Below the pieces are notes generated by a model. That model was not told the DNA's origin and searched no databases. It saw only the letters and a list, made by a program, of their open reading frames with translations. Below are positions 47,869-57,334 of a stretch of DNA of 64,000 nt, one piece after another (positions within the stretch are counted from its first letter, which is position 1; every line of letters starts with the position of its first letter). Origin of the DNA: Aurelia coerulea (Eukaryota > Cnidaria > Scyphozoa > Semaeostomeae > Ulmaridae); contig CM076944.1 in assembly GCA_039566865.1 (NCBI GenBank), positions 23,491,001 through 23,555,000 on the forward strand, written 5' to 3'. The translations under genes were made by a program, and so were the position numbers.

Positions 47869-48084
47869 TTTTTTGTCGCTCGACGTGTCTGGCTCCCTTT
47901 CTGGTTCTTTTGTCTTCTCTGCTTCTTTTGGCTTCCTTTTCTCCCTTTCTCTTTCTTTTTGTCTGTCTTTGCCATTTTCAGTTTCCTTTTCTTTGGCTGG
48001 ATTCTTTTCTTTTTCATCTCTGCCTTTTCCGGAAGATTCTTTTGCAGAAGATCCCGACTTTTCTTTTCTATCGTCTCTTGAAGA
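47869..48084 (-). CDS. Candidate exon, Lys/Glu-rich protein
   Basis: A 216-bp stretch on the minus strand, exactly 72 codons without a stop. It is bounded by a good acceptor (tgtactgctttttag) and a consensus donor (aaaaaa/gtgagt), phase 0 at both ends. The translation starts SSRDDRKEKSGSSAKESS and is dominated by alternating K, E, R and D with some S and P, ending PEREPDTSSDKK. That is typical of disordered or single-helix charged linkers in nuclear or cytoskeletal proteins, but it names no family. A competing minus-strand frame is also open here and gives an even more basic peptide. The symmetric phase, splice sites and E/K balance favour the frame described. The rest of the gene is not visible and may lie across the retrotransposon to the right. 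Confidence 0.5.
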
Positions 48085-48745
48085 CTAAAAAGCAGTACAG
48101 TCAGATCAGTATAAAATAAATTGAAAACTTCGCCCAGTGGCAGGCAAGTCATAGGTTGGGGGAAAATAGGTCAGTTCGGGGGCAAAATCGATCATTGGAA
48201 AAATTGATGGATTCCACAGTATAGTCCTTTAGTAGCATAAACTCGGCTTCTTTCGTGAACAGAGACAATTGCATCAATTGAACAGGTTGCAAATTTAACA
48301 CCAACGGCATTTTGCTTCAATTTTACAAGCAAAAGCAAGTGATCTATTTTGCCAGACTGCACTCTGCATAAGAGAATAGTTTAAAATTGTGTTTACCAGT
48401 GTGTCTATTGTGTCTACCAGTTCAGATATAATGATTGGGCCTTAATGATTGGTAGACCTCTCTCTTGAAAACTGAGGAAATTGAATTCTACTTGGAGGGG
48501 ATTTGACTTTAAGTAGTCATAAAAAAACTAAATTTCCCAAGTTTTAGTCCAAGATTTTAGCTGTTAGGTTCTCACAAATAAATGGAAATGGTCCTCTGGC
48601 AGTGCATAGCGACTTAACCAATTAGTTTTAGGAAGATCAGACTTATTTCAAACTAGATGCCCATCTTTCACAAGATGCAAATTAGAGACTTCAAGAACAT
48701 TGAAAATCAATTTATTGATAGCAAAATTCTATTCTTTCTTGTTTA
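48085..48745. other. Putative intron or upstream region
   Basis: Mostly unrecognised. On the minus strand an acceptor-like tract (ctcttatgcag, ending 48364) opens a 56-codon frame to a stop at 48192 with protein-like composition (for example CSIDAIVSVHERSRVYATKG). It has no good donor. It may be a further exon or a relic. Confidence 0.3.
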
Positions 48746-48750
48746 GACAT
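48746..48750. repeat. Target-site duplication of the LTR element, left copy
   Basis: gacat, repeated exactly at 61408-61412 beyond the other LTR. A 5-bp duplication is normal for Ty3/Gypsy integration. Confidence 0.9.
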
Positions 48751-48960
48751 TGTATAAGCCTGTGTTGCCCAAAGACAGGGTTAGGCAATGAGGAGACGAT
48801 GTAACAACAACGATAATACGATAATACGATGTTTACATCGAACGTCAACGATGAGGAAAACGTTACTCAAAGATACTGAGTTCATACGTGTTCATTCATG
48901 AGTGAAACGTCAATGTCAAGAGACTGATGTCAAGGTGGCAGCTCCTAAGGTATCTCTTCA
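48751..48960 (-). repeat. 3' LTR
   Basis: 210 bp, read on the minus strand as tgaagagatacc...ggcttataca, with the canonical TG/CA ends. Uninterrupted, so it shows the target sequence (gaaacgtcaatgtcaag) that the long-TIR element hit in the 5' LTR. Confidence 0.95.
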
Positions 48961-48962
48961 TG

Positions 48963-48982
48963 CCCCCCTCCCCCCCTTTCCT
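48963..48982 (-). promoter_or_regulatory. Polypurine tract
   Basis: Twenty purines (aggaaagggggggagggggg on the minus strand), separated from the 3' LTR by ca only. Standard primer for plus-strand DNA synthesis. Confidence 0.85.
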
Positions 48983-49013
48983 GACTACAGGCAGGTGATT
49001 AGCATGGCTGTAG

Positions 49014-51796
49014 TCATTCATTGGTATAATGGTGGTATTGACCACGCATGACAGGTGACAGTACTCTACGTGGTCTGGCCGTTCTTGTACTCCGGCGTAA
49101 CACAACATTTTCAGTCTGCATCTCTGGAACTGGTGGTGGTAGCTCAGGTGGTTGGGGGGTTGGGGGTTGTTGCTGCGGGGGTGGTGTTGATGGTGGGAAA
49201 GGTGGGAAAGGTGGCGGCATTGGCTGTTGCAGTGGTGGAGGGGTTGGGGTGGCTGGTTCAGATGTCTGACTGTTTGCTGGTCCGGCCTGGGGCATGGGTG
49301 TCGAAAGTGGCAACTGGATGTATCGGGGTGTATCAAATTGTGGTGCAGGATTGTCTGCGGCTGCTGGCTGGCCTTTGCTTGGTGTTTTACGGGCAGAAGG
49401 TTCACCGACTCTTCCAGTGGAAAGCGTTTCGGCATAAACAGGTACATCTGAGTGGGTATAATCGGAAATAGGTGGTGGTATTTCAGCTAGGTATGGGCGT
49501 TGGAGAATTGATGGGGGTGAGTCGGCAACTGGCATGATTTTCCGAAGAAAACGGCGATTACGCAGAGTGATCCTGTTACTCCCATCTACTTTAATCCTAT
49601 ATTGCCTGTTGTCTAGTGCTTCCACCACTCTACCGGTTTTTTCCCAGCGTTTTGGATGGTTGCCCACTTGGTTTTGGATCAAAACCGAATCACCAACGAG
49701 AAGTGGTTGCAATGGGCGTGTGTGTGTATTGTAGTGCTCTGCATTGCGCACATGGCGTTTGGCCATGGCCTTTTCTCTGAGCTCTCTTATGTCCTTCCAC
49801 TGTGAGCGCACAGATAGTTGGTCACGAAGGGTAGGGAGGTGGTCTTTGATGGGCCTTCCGAACAACATCATTGCCGGCGATATGTTGACATCTTGAACTG
49901 GCGTGTTGCGGTGTATCATGAATGCCCTTGCTGTACGATCATGATTGAGGCGTCCAGCAGAGTCAGTGTTGTTTAGTAGAATGCGTTTTGCGGTCTTCAC
50001 TGCTAGCTCTGCACGCCCATTACTCTGAGCATAATACGCAGATGAAAGGCGTTGCCGGATTCCCCAGCGGTTGAGGAACTGCTGATATTCATGGCTTTGG
50101 AAGGGTGGTCCTCCATCAGATGCCTGCTCTTCAGGCGCTCCATAGGTGCAATACCATTCTCTCATGTGGTCACAGACTCTTTTTGCTGTTGGATCCTTCA
50201 TAAGTGCCGCTTCCACCCAACCAGTGTACCGATCTGCAAAAATGAGATACTTGTTGCCACTGATTTCACAGAAATCAGTTACGGTGTACTGGAAGGGAAA
50301 TTGTGGTGTGGGCGGCTCTGCCATTGGCTCTTTTGGTTGTGAGGGGGTTATTTCATTACATGCGTGACACTGAGCACGGGTTTGTCGCAGGTTGGCCTCT
50401 AGCCCGGGCCAGAATAGTCTTTGTCGAGCATTGGCTAGCATTCCATTTACTCCTTGGTGTGCTGCATGTAGGCATTCTAGTACCTCAGCTCTCAGGGGAC
50501 GGGGTATGAGGATCCTTTTATCCTTTAAAGATACTCCATTGACTGTGTACAGATCATCTCGTACCGGCCAATATCGGCGAACTAATTCTGGCAGCTCATC
50601 CTTGGAGGGAGGGAATCCATTGGATATTGTCTGGGAAAGGAGTTGGCACTCTTCGTCTTGTGCTGCTGCTGCCACGACTCGGTCCCAAGTAACGGCTTGG
50701 AGATGCCTATCAGTATCATAGCAGGCTGCTAGAGAAGATTTGATGCCTTCCTCGATCTCTGAGCTGTTTGTTGCATGGAATGGAGGTCTCAAACTGGACA
50801 TGGTGGCTAATGTACGTGCAGTTGGGTATCGTGATGTCGCATCTGGGCCAACATGTCGTTTTCCAGGAGTGTGTTTGATCTTGAACCGATACATCAGTGA
50901 TCGTTCCTTGAAATTGAGTAGCCGGGGGTTAGAGATCTTTTCTAGTGCCCGGTCTGCAAAGATGGCTGTCAGCGGTTTGTGGTCAACGGATATAATCAAA
51001 TCGGGACAACCAAGGACAAACATGCGGCAAGACTCAAGTGCATATATTAGAGCCAATGCTTCACCTTCGACCGGAGCGTAACGCGACTCCGCATCTGACG
51101 TAAAGCGTGACCCAGCAAATATCAATTTCCAGTGGCCATTGCCGCATTCTGGGCCCTCCTGGGTTGGGCAGGCACAGTGCTGTTGACGGAGAAAGAATCC
51201 GATCCCTGTCTTGCTCCAATCGCTTGAAATGCATGTGGGACGGTTAACTTCGAAGCTTCTTACGCCCGCAGTTATCATGTCAATGATTTTATGTTTTGAA
51301 TCTTGAAAAAGTTTCTCGAGGGTGGCATCCCAGTAGAATTTCTTGTTCTTGGTAGAGAGCAGCTCTCGGAAGGGTGCCATGATATCGGCTTGGGCAAAAG
51401 CGTATGCTACCTGGTTGACAAGTCCGAACCAGGAACGAACCCCTGTGATGTTGGTGGGAGTTGGGAACGTAGAAATTGCGTTAATCATTGCAGCAGTAGG
51501 TTTGACTCCATCCCTTGTGATGCAAAACCCGCCAAATTCTACGTCGTCTTTTCCAAAGACAAATTTCTTTGGGTTGAAGATGATTCCATTTTGGGCACAA
51601 TGAGTTATGTAATCCAGGGTGTGCCAGAAAGAGGAGTCCAATGTGGTGTCCCATAGAATGGTGTCGTCAACGATACGTGTTTTCCGTGGCATATCAACTG
51701 TGATGTCATCAAATATTTTGGTATAGACATCTCCGGAAGCTTGGAAGCCCATTGGGGCTCTAAGATAGCGATATCTTCCCCATTCTGTGATGAAAG
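49014..51796 (-). CDS. Pol, C-terminal part: RT end, RNase H, integrase
   Basis: The open frame is uninterrupted to its stop at 49014. Within the 947-codon frame, whose first 20 or so residues come from the inserted TIR element, the order is as follows. The second half of the reverse transcriptase has RYLRAPMGFQASGD and the catalytic box IVDD at residues 62-65, where most relatives have YVDD. RNase H follows with SSDWSKTGIGFFL, EGEALALIYALES and ISVDHKPL. The integrase has a zinc-binding HAAHQG...QCHACN and a core with VTDF, SDGGPP and NGRAELA. The last two acidic residues are separated by 35 residues, the D,D35E spacing. A GPY/F-like module (GRVVEALDNRQYRIKVDG) comes next, followed by a proline-rich tail. 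It acts in cDNA synthesis and integration. This part looks undamaged, but it has lost its N-terminal half to the 51797-52515 insertion. Confidence 0.93.
51793..51796. repeat. 4-bp target duplication of the TIR-gag element, left
   Basis: aaag, repeated at 52516-52519. Removing the element and one aaag rejoins the reverse transcriptase frame exactly (723 bp, a multiple of three), so these are the true limits. Confidence 0.85.
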
Positions 51797-51853
51797 TGTA
51801 GGATAGGTTACCCCCTGTTCCGCTGTTCCGCTTTGGTTCCTTTGTGCCTTTGT
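51797..51853 (+). repeat. Left terminal inverted repeat of TIR-gag element
   Basis: 57 bp, identical to the complement of 52459-52515. It contains two tandem gttccgct motifs (gttccgctgttccgct). Confidence 0.92.
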
Positions 51854-51886
51854 GCACGTATCACTGTGCTGTCACGATATTTAGTC

Positions 51887-51965
51887 ATTCTGTGACAGTA
51901 CTCAGTATAGTAAACTAAGATTCGTAAGACTTCGATATTAGCGACTTACATTACTGTCACAGAAT
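51887..51965. repeat. Internal 14-bp inverted repeat before the gag ORF
   Basis: attctgtgacagta (51887-51900) and its exact complement tactgtcacagaat (51952-51965), 51 bp apart, ending 8 bp before the ORF start. It could form a hairpin in DNA or in the leader RNA, or bind a dimeric protein. Confidence 0.8.
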
Positions 51966-51973
51966 TTTTAAAT

Positions 51974-52504
51974 ATGGAAACAAAAGTACAAAGTTTCGAT
52001 GGCTCAGGGAACGTTAAGATTTTCATCGAGAAAATCTCGTTACGTTCTGCCCTAAAAGGATTTGAGGGCGAAAAAGCAGCTCAAAATCTGGCCAGTCGCT
52101 TGGAAGGCAGGGCTTTCGACGTGTATTTAAGGTTATCGCCAACCGACAAGAAAGATCCAGATAAAATAAAAGAGGAGTTAATGAAAGAATTCGAGCTTGG
52201 GAACCAGGATAGAGAAATCGCCATTCAAGAGCTAGCCAGCCGTAAAAGACAACAAGACGAGTCTCCTCAAACGTTTGCCTTCAAAATACAAGAATTGGTA
52301 AAACTGGCCTATCCAACGTTTAATGATGAAACACGACAGACAATTGCTAAAGATTATTTTGTGAATGGATTGCACCAAAAGATGCAAGTAGCCTTGAAGT
52401 CATTGAGTAAGTTTTCAACTGCTTCTTTGAATGACCTAGCAAAGGAAACAACAAGATTACAAAGGCACAAAGGAACCAAAGCGGAACAGCGGAACAGGGG
52501 GTAA
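51974..52504 (+). CDS. Gag/capsid-like protein inside the TIR element
   Basis: 176 codons starting at atggaaaca. The sequence fits the retrotransposon gag (capsid) fold family: an N-terminal segment FDGSGNVKIFIEKISL, then AAQNLASRLEGRAFDVYLRL, a helical block EELMKEFEL, the Q...ES.Q.FA-type segment DESPQTFAFKIQELVKLAYP, and a later KDYFVNGLHQKMQVAL. That is the order seen in Ty3/Gypsy capsids. No zinc knuckle, protease or polymerase follows, and the C-terminal 15 or so residues (HKGTKAEQRNRG) are encoded by the right TIR. It is not closely similar to the gag of the surrounding retrotransposon at 57335-58133. The frame is fully open, which for a non-autonomous element suggests either recent capture or selection for the protein. 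Likely an RNA- or particle-forming protein in its source element; its role here is unknown. Confidence 0.82.
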   Translation: METKVQSFDGSGNVKIFIEKISLRSALKGFEGEKAAQNLASRLEGRAFDVYLRLSPTDKKDPDKIKEELMKEFELGNQDREIAIQELASRKRQQDESPQTFAFKIQELVKLAYPTFNDETRQTIAKDYFVNGLHQKMQVALKSLSKFSTASLNDLAKETTRLQRHKGTKAEQRNRG

Positions 52505-52515
52505 CCTATCCTACA
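52459..52515 (-). repeat. Right terminal inverted repeat of TIR-gag element
   Basis: 57 bp, perfect complement of the left TIR, and codes the end of the gag-like ORF in one frame. Confidence 0.92.
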
Positions 52516-53360
52516 AAAGTGGTTGCGTCTCGCGCCTCTGGGGATAACTGAAGGCTGTGGTATCCATTCCACACATCCAAGACAGTTTTCTTTGTGTGTG
52601 GTGGAACTGTGGAGACTTGATTGAATGGTGATGGGGTATGGTGGGTCTCTCGAAGGGTTGCTTGGTTGAGTTTTTGGAGATCTACTGTCCGTCGTGGGGA
52701 TCCATCTTTCTTTGGTGCCACAACCATCCGAGAGCACCAAACTGTCGGTATGCCCTGCGGAACTGGTTCAATGATCCCCAGATCGACGTCACGGTCCAGA
52801 TCAGCTTTCACTGCTTTCTTCCAATGATGGGGGACTGGGATCGGGCTGTGGACAGCTGACGGTGTGGCATCTGGACGAAACGTGATGTTCATTGGCTCCC
52901 CGGTCATAGTGTGCAGGGGCTGGTGAGGGCAGGTATTGAATGCACTGGCTGCGTAATGACTAAGGATCCAAGATTCCAACTTTTCTCGGTTATCCGGTGA
53001 TGGGGGTAATGGGATGTGCTCTGGGTGGGGTGGTGGCTGTGTTCGAAGTGGGCATCCACAGGGTGCAATGGATTGATGCTGTCTCAGGCCTGCGTTGATG
53101 CTGGCTGGAGCTTCAGGAAATCCCTGCGGAATAATTCCAAGGTCTTTCATTGCGGTTTCGGAGAGATAGAAACCATCAATATTTCTTGCAATATATACCA
53201 CCTGACGTGTTTGACTTTTACCGGCAGTAATGTGTAGCAGCAGGGCTCCCATGACCTCTAAGGGCTTGTCGGTAATACCATGTATGCCATGGGTGGTAGG
53301 GACCAAGTACGAGGCTGGGCACTGGAGTTGGTCCAAGATCTCTGGACCACTTGTACAAGT
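52516..53360 (-). CDS. Pol, N-terminal part: protease end and RT start
   Basis: The frame is open from 53360 leftward to the TIR-gag insertion. It begins after the protease active site (SGPEIL...QCPASYLVPTTHGIHG) and includes a flap-to-C-terminal protease region (GFYLSETAMKDLGIIP). After a linker comes the first half of the reverse transcriptase: WCSRMVVAPKKDG, RRTVDLQKLNQ and LDVWNGYHSLQLSP, which contains the first catalytic aspartate. The frame ends at a tag stop inside the inserted TIR. A taa stop (53361-53363) lies directly upstream, next to a damaged active-site motif. Confidence 0.85.
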
Positions 53361-53890
53361 TTAGGCACATGTATCCGTATAAGCAGATAATTGGCTGATG
53401 GCTGGAGAATGACCTTGGTTTCTCCATTGCCTTTTGAAGGACCGATGGGCATGGTGCATGATAGAAATTGTAACTGTGATACTGGGAGGAGGATCTGGGG
53501 TCTGTGCTTGTTCACGTTGCCTGTTACGTTGATGTTGCCTGTGTCGGCGATTGCGGTCAAGTTTTGCAGGTGACTTTTCGGTCTTTCGTAGTTGTTTGGA
53601 CTTGACAGCGAAAATATATGAGTCACTTCCTGATGCAAGGTGGCAATGGGTGGCATTTGATGCTGATTTAGGTTGCTTAGGTTGTTTAGGTTGGCGGCAA
53701 ACCTTTTCAAGATGGCCGCGAATTCCAGTTGCGGCAGGTCAAGTTGAAGGCTGGACAGTCTTTCCGGGTCATGGATTTCCCTGGCGGATGGGAGGTTTCC
53801 CCACAGCCTTTACATGGTGTGTGGGGCTGGGAATTTCTGTCTGGGGGACTGTTAACTTTGAAGTGCCTTTGCTTGTTGTACTGGGACCTC
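53361..53890 (-). pseudogene. Gag C-terminal part and protease start, damaged
   Basis: The minus strand codes a first zinc knuckle (CKGCGETSHPPGKS...KDC, first cysteine near 53814). It then has the remains of a second one (TCRNW..., near 53725-53740), where a 2-base loss appears to shift the frame away from the expected CRNCG...GH pattern. Near 53364-53375 the aspartic protease active site, normally DTGA, reads DTCA and is followed by taa. The frame in this stretch is ambiguous and there may be a further small deletion. Together these changes make the copy unable to produce Gag-Pol. Confidence 0.65.
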
Positions 53891-53897
53891 TGTACTG
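53891..53897. repeat. Target duplication of the LINE, left copy
   Basis: tgtactg, repeated at 57328-57334. Joining across it restores a continuous gag reading frame. Confidence 0.65.
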
Positions 53898-54036
53898 TGT
53901 GTGTAATCTTATTTTAATTCGATAATTTTTACATATAGCTAACAATATATACATCATTTAAATATATACAAGTTAACTAATCAAAATCGAATATACAGAA
54001 CTAATAAACAAAATTAATATTTTCTAAATAATACAA

Positions 54037-56224
54037 TTAAGTTGGTAGGCAAGCACAAGCACTACATTTGCAGTTGGGACCGTCCCATTGTTTTATTAAA
54101 ACCTTAAAACTTTTCAGATTTTCTGCCGATTTTAGTTCATTTGGTAGGCCATTCCAAATTTGTGGCCCAATGGACTTGAGACTCTTGGACCCGAAAGTTG
54201 TTTGATTAGGCCTAAAATGTGCTAAATTATTTGGATTTCTTGAAGAATAAATTGAAGAACGTAATTCAAAAATGCTCTGCATAAATGGTGGATTCAAATG
54301 ATTCAAAGTTTTAAATATTTCAATGCAAAGGAGTCTTTGGCGGGCAACATGCATCGTGCATTTACTCGATCTCGAAAGCAAATCATTATACGAACTCGTA
54401 TGATCATTATAAAGAAATCTTAGAGCACGTTCTTGTAATTTTTCTATTTTCTGCAATGATTTGGAAGATGAGAAATACCAAACCAAAGGACAATAGTCAA
54501 AATTAGAATATACGAAACTCTGAACAAGGATCTTCTTCTCCTGAAAGCCAATGAATGACTTTAATCTTTTGAGAACATTTAATTGCGTTGCAGCCTTTTT
54601 GCAAAGATTCGAAATATGTGGGTCGAAATCAAGTCTATAATCCAAAGTGACTCCTAAAAGTTTCACAGTCTCCTCAGATTTGATTATTTTACCGTTAATG
54701 TTAATTTGTTCTCCACTAGTATTTGTTTGGTTTTTTCTGAGCAGTAAAGCATGGAATTTTTCAGGATTAGCAATCATTTCATTTTGTTCTAGCCAAGCTA
54801 GAGCAACTCCAGATTCTTTTTCCAAAATATTGATAAGATCGGGCATACTTTTAGAGAAATAAGCAAGAGCATTGTCGTCAGCATAGTTATAGAGAGTTGC
54901 CTGTTTTATGAAAAGAAACAAATCATTTATATAAAAGTTAAACAGGATTGGGCCCAGCACAGATCCTTGGGGTACACCAGAAATAACCTCTAGGAAGGAA
55001 CTGTAAGTATTATTTATCCGAACGCTTTGTTTACGTCGCTTGAGATAAGAATAGGTAAGGACAAGCGCATCTTCATCGAATCCGTATGCATGTAGTTTGG
55101 CAATAAGCAAGTCATGTGGAATGCAATCAAAAGCTTTAGAAAGATCCATCAGGACTGCACCTACGAGGTAATCGTTGTCGAGGTTAGACCTCCAATCTTC
55201 AATCATTCGTATTAATACATGATGGGTGCCGTAAGCTCGTCTATAGGCCGCAATGAAAACAGAAAGTGTGTTATCTAAGTGTTGAGTCAGTTGTTGTTTC
55301 AGGACTTTTTCATATATCTTAGAAAAGGTATTAAGAACACTAACTGGGCGGAAATTTCTTTCCACCGTGCGAATTGGTTCCCCCTTATCTAAAGGGCAGA
55401 CCGCAGCCTTTTTTGCATCGTCTGGGAATCTAGAATTTCGAATGCTACAGTTTATTGCCATGGTTAGTGCGACTGAGAGTTCGTTAGAAGCTAGAGATAC
55501 TAGCTTTGGGGGTATTTGATCCTCACCAGTAGATTTTTTTCCATCAAGGGATTTTAATAGTTCCATAATTTCTTGATTGCCTATTTCATGAAAGGAAAAG
55601 GTATTCAATACTTGTTCTGGGTTTTGAATGATAGCTAGGACGCTAGGATGGTTTTTATACTTGTCAAGAATTAATCTAACAATTTGTCGGTCATCAGAAA
55701 TTCCAGTATATTCAGCAAGGTTAACGGGCTTCTTGCCGCTGGATTTCTCTACTATGTTTACATAGTGATCGTTGAAGATCTCTGTCAATTCTTGGTCATC
55801 TGTTACAACAGTATCGTTTTTCACAAGAGAAATATCGCTACTTGTAAGTCCCCCTTTATTTGAAAGAAAGGGTTTTACGAGATCCCAAAATTCTTTATTT
55901 GAAAGTGTACCATTTTTTGTCGCTTCTTTAAAGTGGGTTTTCATAGCTTTCTTCCTTAGGGAAACACATTTGTTTCGCTGCTTTTTGAATTTTCTTCTAT
56001 TTTCTTGTGTAGGGTTCTTATTTAGTCTTTTTTTGAGCCTTGATCTAGTGTAGATTGCCTTTTGTAATTGCTGATTCATAAAAGGGGCGGTATTTCCTCT
56101 CTGAAACTTAGTTTTCAAAGGAGCATGTTTATCTACAAGTTTTCGAAAAGTAGATGAAAGATTTCTATAAGACAAATCTGCATCATTTGAATCTGCTTTA
56201 AAATCAGTATTCTTCACATCTTGC
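54037..56224 (-). CDS. LINE reverse transcriptase
   Basis: About 730 codons to a stop at 54037. Visible blocks are a linker with a basic segment (TRSRLKKRLNKNP), ISLVKNDTV, and the RT palm with NFRPVSVLNTFSKIYEKV, VLMDLSKAFDCIPHDLL, ISGVPQGSVLGPILFNFYIN and the catalytic box NYADDNALAYF at 54874-54885. The C-terminal region has FDYCPLVWYFSSSKSL and ends in a cysteine cluster (WDGPNCKCSACACL), a tail I associate with cnidarian CR1-like elements. It is intact apart from a frame change at its 5' end (7-A tract on the + strand, 56225-56231) that disconnects it from the endonuclease. Confidence 0.92.
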
Positions 56225-57262
56225 AAAAAAATTTTCAGGGTCAAACTTTTTATAGCTACGGTACTTAACAATCTTGGGTTTTAGGCGAGGTATGTGTATT
56301 TTCATTAAAGTTAAAACAAGGCCATGAAAGTCACTCAGACCGGTTTCAAAAACAGACGTATTTTGAAAACATCTTGGTTTATTTGTGAGCATAACGTCAA
56401 TTGACGAACAATGATTCTTTGTGAAACAGGTTTTATCCTTTACCAAATTGGATAGTCCAAAAACATCACAAAACGAAATTAACTTTGTATATCCAGGATG
56501 CTGAAAATCATGAGTGTCAATGTTTATATCGCCCATAATCATAACATTATCGTATTTGTCCAAGGCCGAGTTTAAGAAAAAAGATAGTTCCCTGAAAAAT
56601 AGTTCCAGGTTGCTAGCATCTGGGGGTCGGTAAATGCTAAAAATAGCCCATCTCTTTTTACAAACCATCAGATCAGAGCAAATGATCTCGATATAGGGAC
56701 TCTCAAAAGCAGAAACTCTATTGCAGACAACTCCTTTGCTAACAAATTGCATCAGGCCCCCACCAAATTCATTCCTATCACGACGAATCGGTTTTTGGTA
56801 GTTTTTTATTAGAAAGGCCTCGGTTTAGAAATCTGAATTTAGTTTTGTTTCTTCTATTACCAAAATATCAGGCAAGCATCTTTCCACCACCATTCTCAGA
56901 TCAGTTATTTTGTTTCGAAGACTGTTTATATTTAAGAAACCAATTAAAGGATTATTTGGATTTTTTGCTCTCAGATTATAAATCTCCCCAATATCACTCG
57001 AAATATTCTGTTGTGTGGATCCGATTGAAGATGCAGAAAAAGAAAGTTCACTGCGCGCATTAGCAGTTTTTGAGGTAAGATTTGAGGGAGAGGAAGGTAA
57101 AAAGTGTTGGACGGGTGACCTACAAGCATGTGAGGGTTCTATTCGTGAAATGCTACCTAAACTTGGGCTTAAAGCCAATGGGCATGTTAATGTATCAGAC
57201 ATTTGTGAAAGTGTTGAAAAGGAATTGTAATATGTACTGGATTTACTTTCAATTATAGGCAC
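56225..57262 (-). pseudogene. LINE endonuclease, with one stop and a frame break
   Basis: The start has a serine-rich leader, then the endonuclease: LIGFLNINSLRNKITDL, LPDILVIEETKLNSDF, then after an in-frame taa (56825-56827) FGGGLMQFVSKGVV, IFSIYRPPDASN, VMIMGDINIDT, SSIDVMLTNKP and TGLSDFHGLV. These match the order of apurinic/apyrimidinic-endonuclease motifs, including the catalytic SDFH. Only the single stop and the shift at 56225-56231 separate it from a full ORF2, so the copy is fairly young. Confidence 0.88.
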
Positions 57263-57327
57263 CGAAGGTTTTATATCCGATAAGCAGTTTCGATCATGTT
57301 CAAAATAATTAGAAAGTAGTCATACAT

Positions 57328-57334
57328 TGTACTG
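57328..57334. repeat. Target duplication of the LINE, right copy
   Basis: tgtactg, matching 53891-53897. Confidence 0.65.

Larger units (their letters stand above)
51797..52515 (+). mobile_element. 719-bp TIR element carrying a gag-like ORF
   Basis: Perfect 57-bp terminal inverted repeats (51797-51853 and 52459-52515) begin tgtaggataggttacccc and end in the complement, giving TGT...ACA termini, with a 4-bp target duplication, aaag. TG...CA-type ends with 4-bp duplications are what I would expect of Ginger-type transposons, whose transposase is related to Gypsy integrase. No transposase is encoded, so it would be non-autonomous. The single gene is a capsid-like protein reading left to right, opposite to the host retrotransposon, and its last codons run into the right TIR. 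Confidence 0.85.
53898..57327 (-). mobile_element. Non-LTR retrotransposon (LINE), CR1/Jockey type
   Basis: A 3430-bp insertion in gag on the same strand as the host element, with 7-bp target duplication tgtactg. It encodes an apurinic-type endonuclease followed by a reverse transcriptase and lacks LTRs. The 3' end (53898-54036) is very AT-rich and has no simple poly(A). The start at 57327 lies a little before the endonuclease, so the element is 5'-truncated or lacks ORF1. Confidence 0.9.

Noticed and set aside
47840..48119. Plus-strand Ser/Phe/Leu-rich frames opposite the Lys/Glu-rich exon
   Set aside because: Antisense of a purine-rich coding strand always gives such translations; no signal peptide or splice context supports them.
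49055..51656. Plus-strand open frames over the pol gene
   Set aside because: Shadows of the minus-strand pol frame, with no domains. Gly/Val-rich translations mirror its proline-rich tail.
52506..52740. Minus-strand frame over the right end of the TIR-gag element
   Set aside because: Shadow of the gag-like ORF and the RT frame; it joins unrelated sequences.
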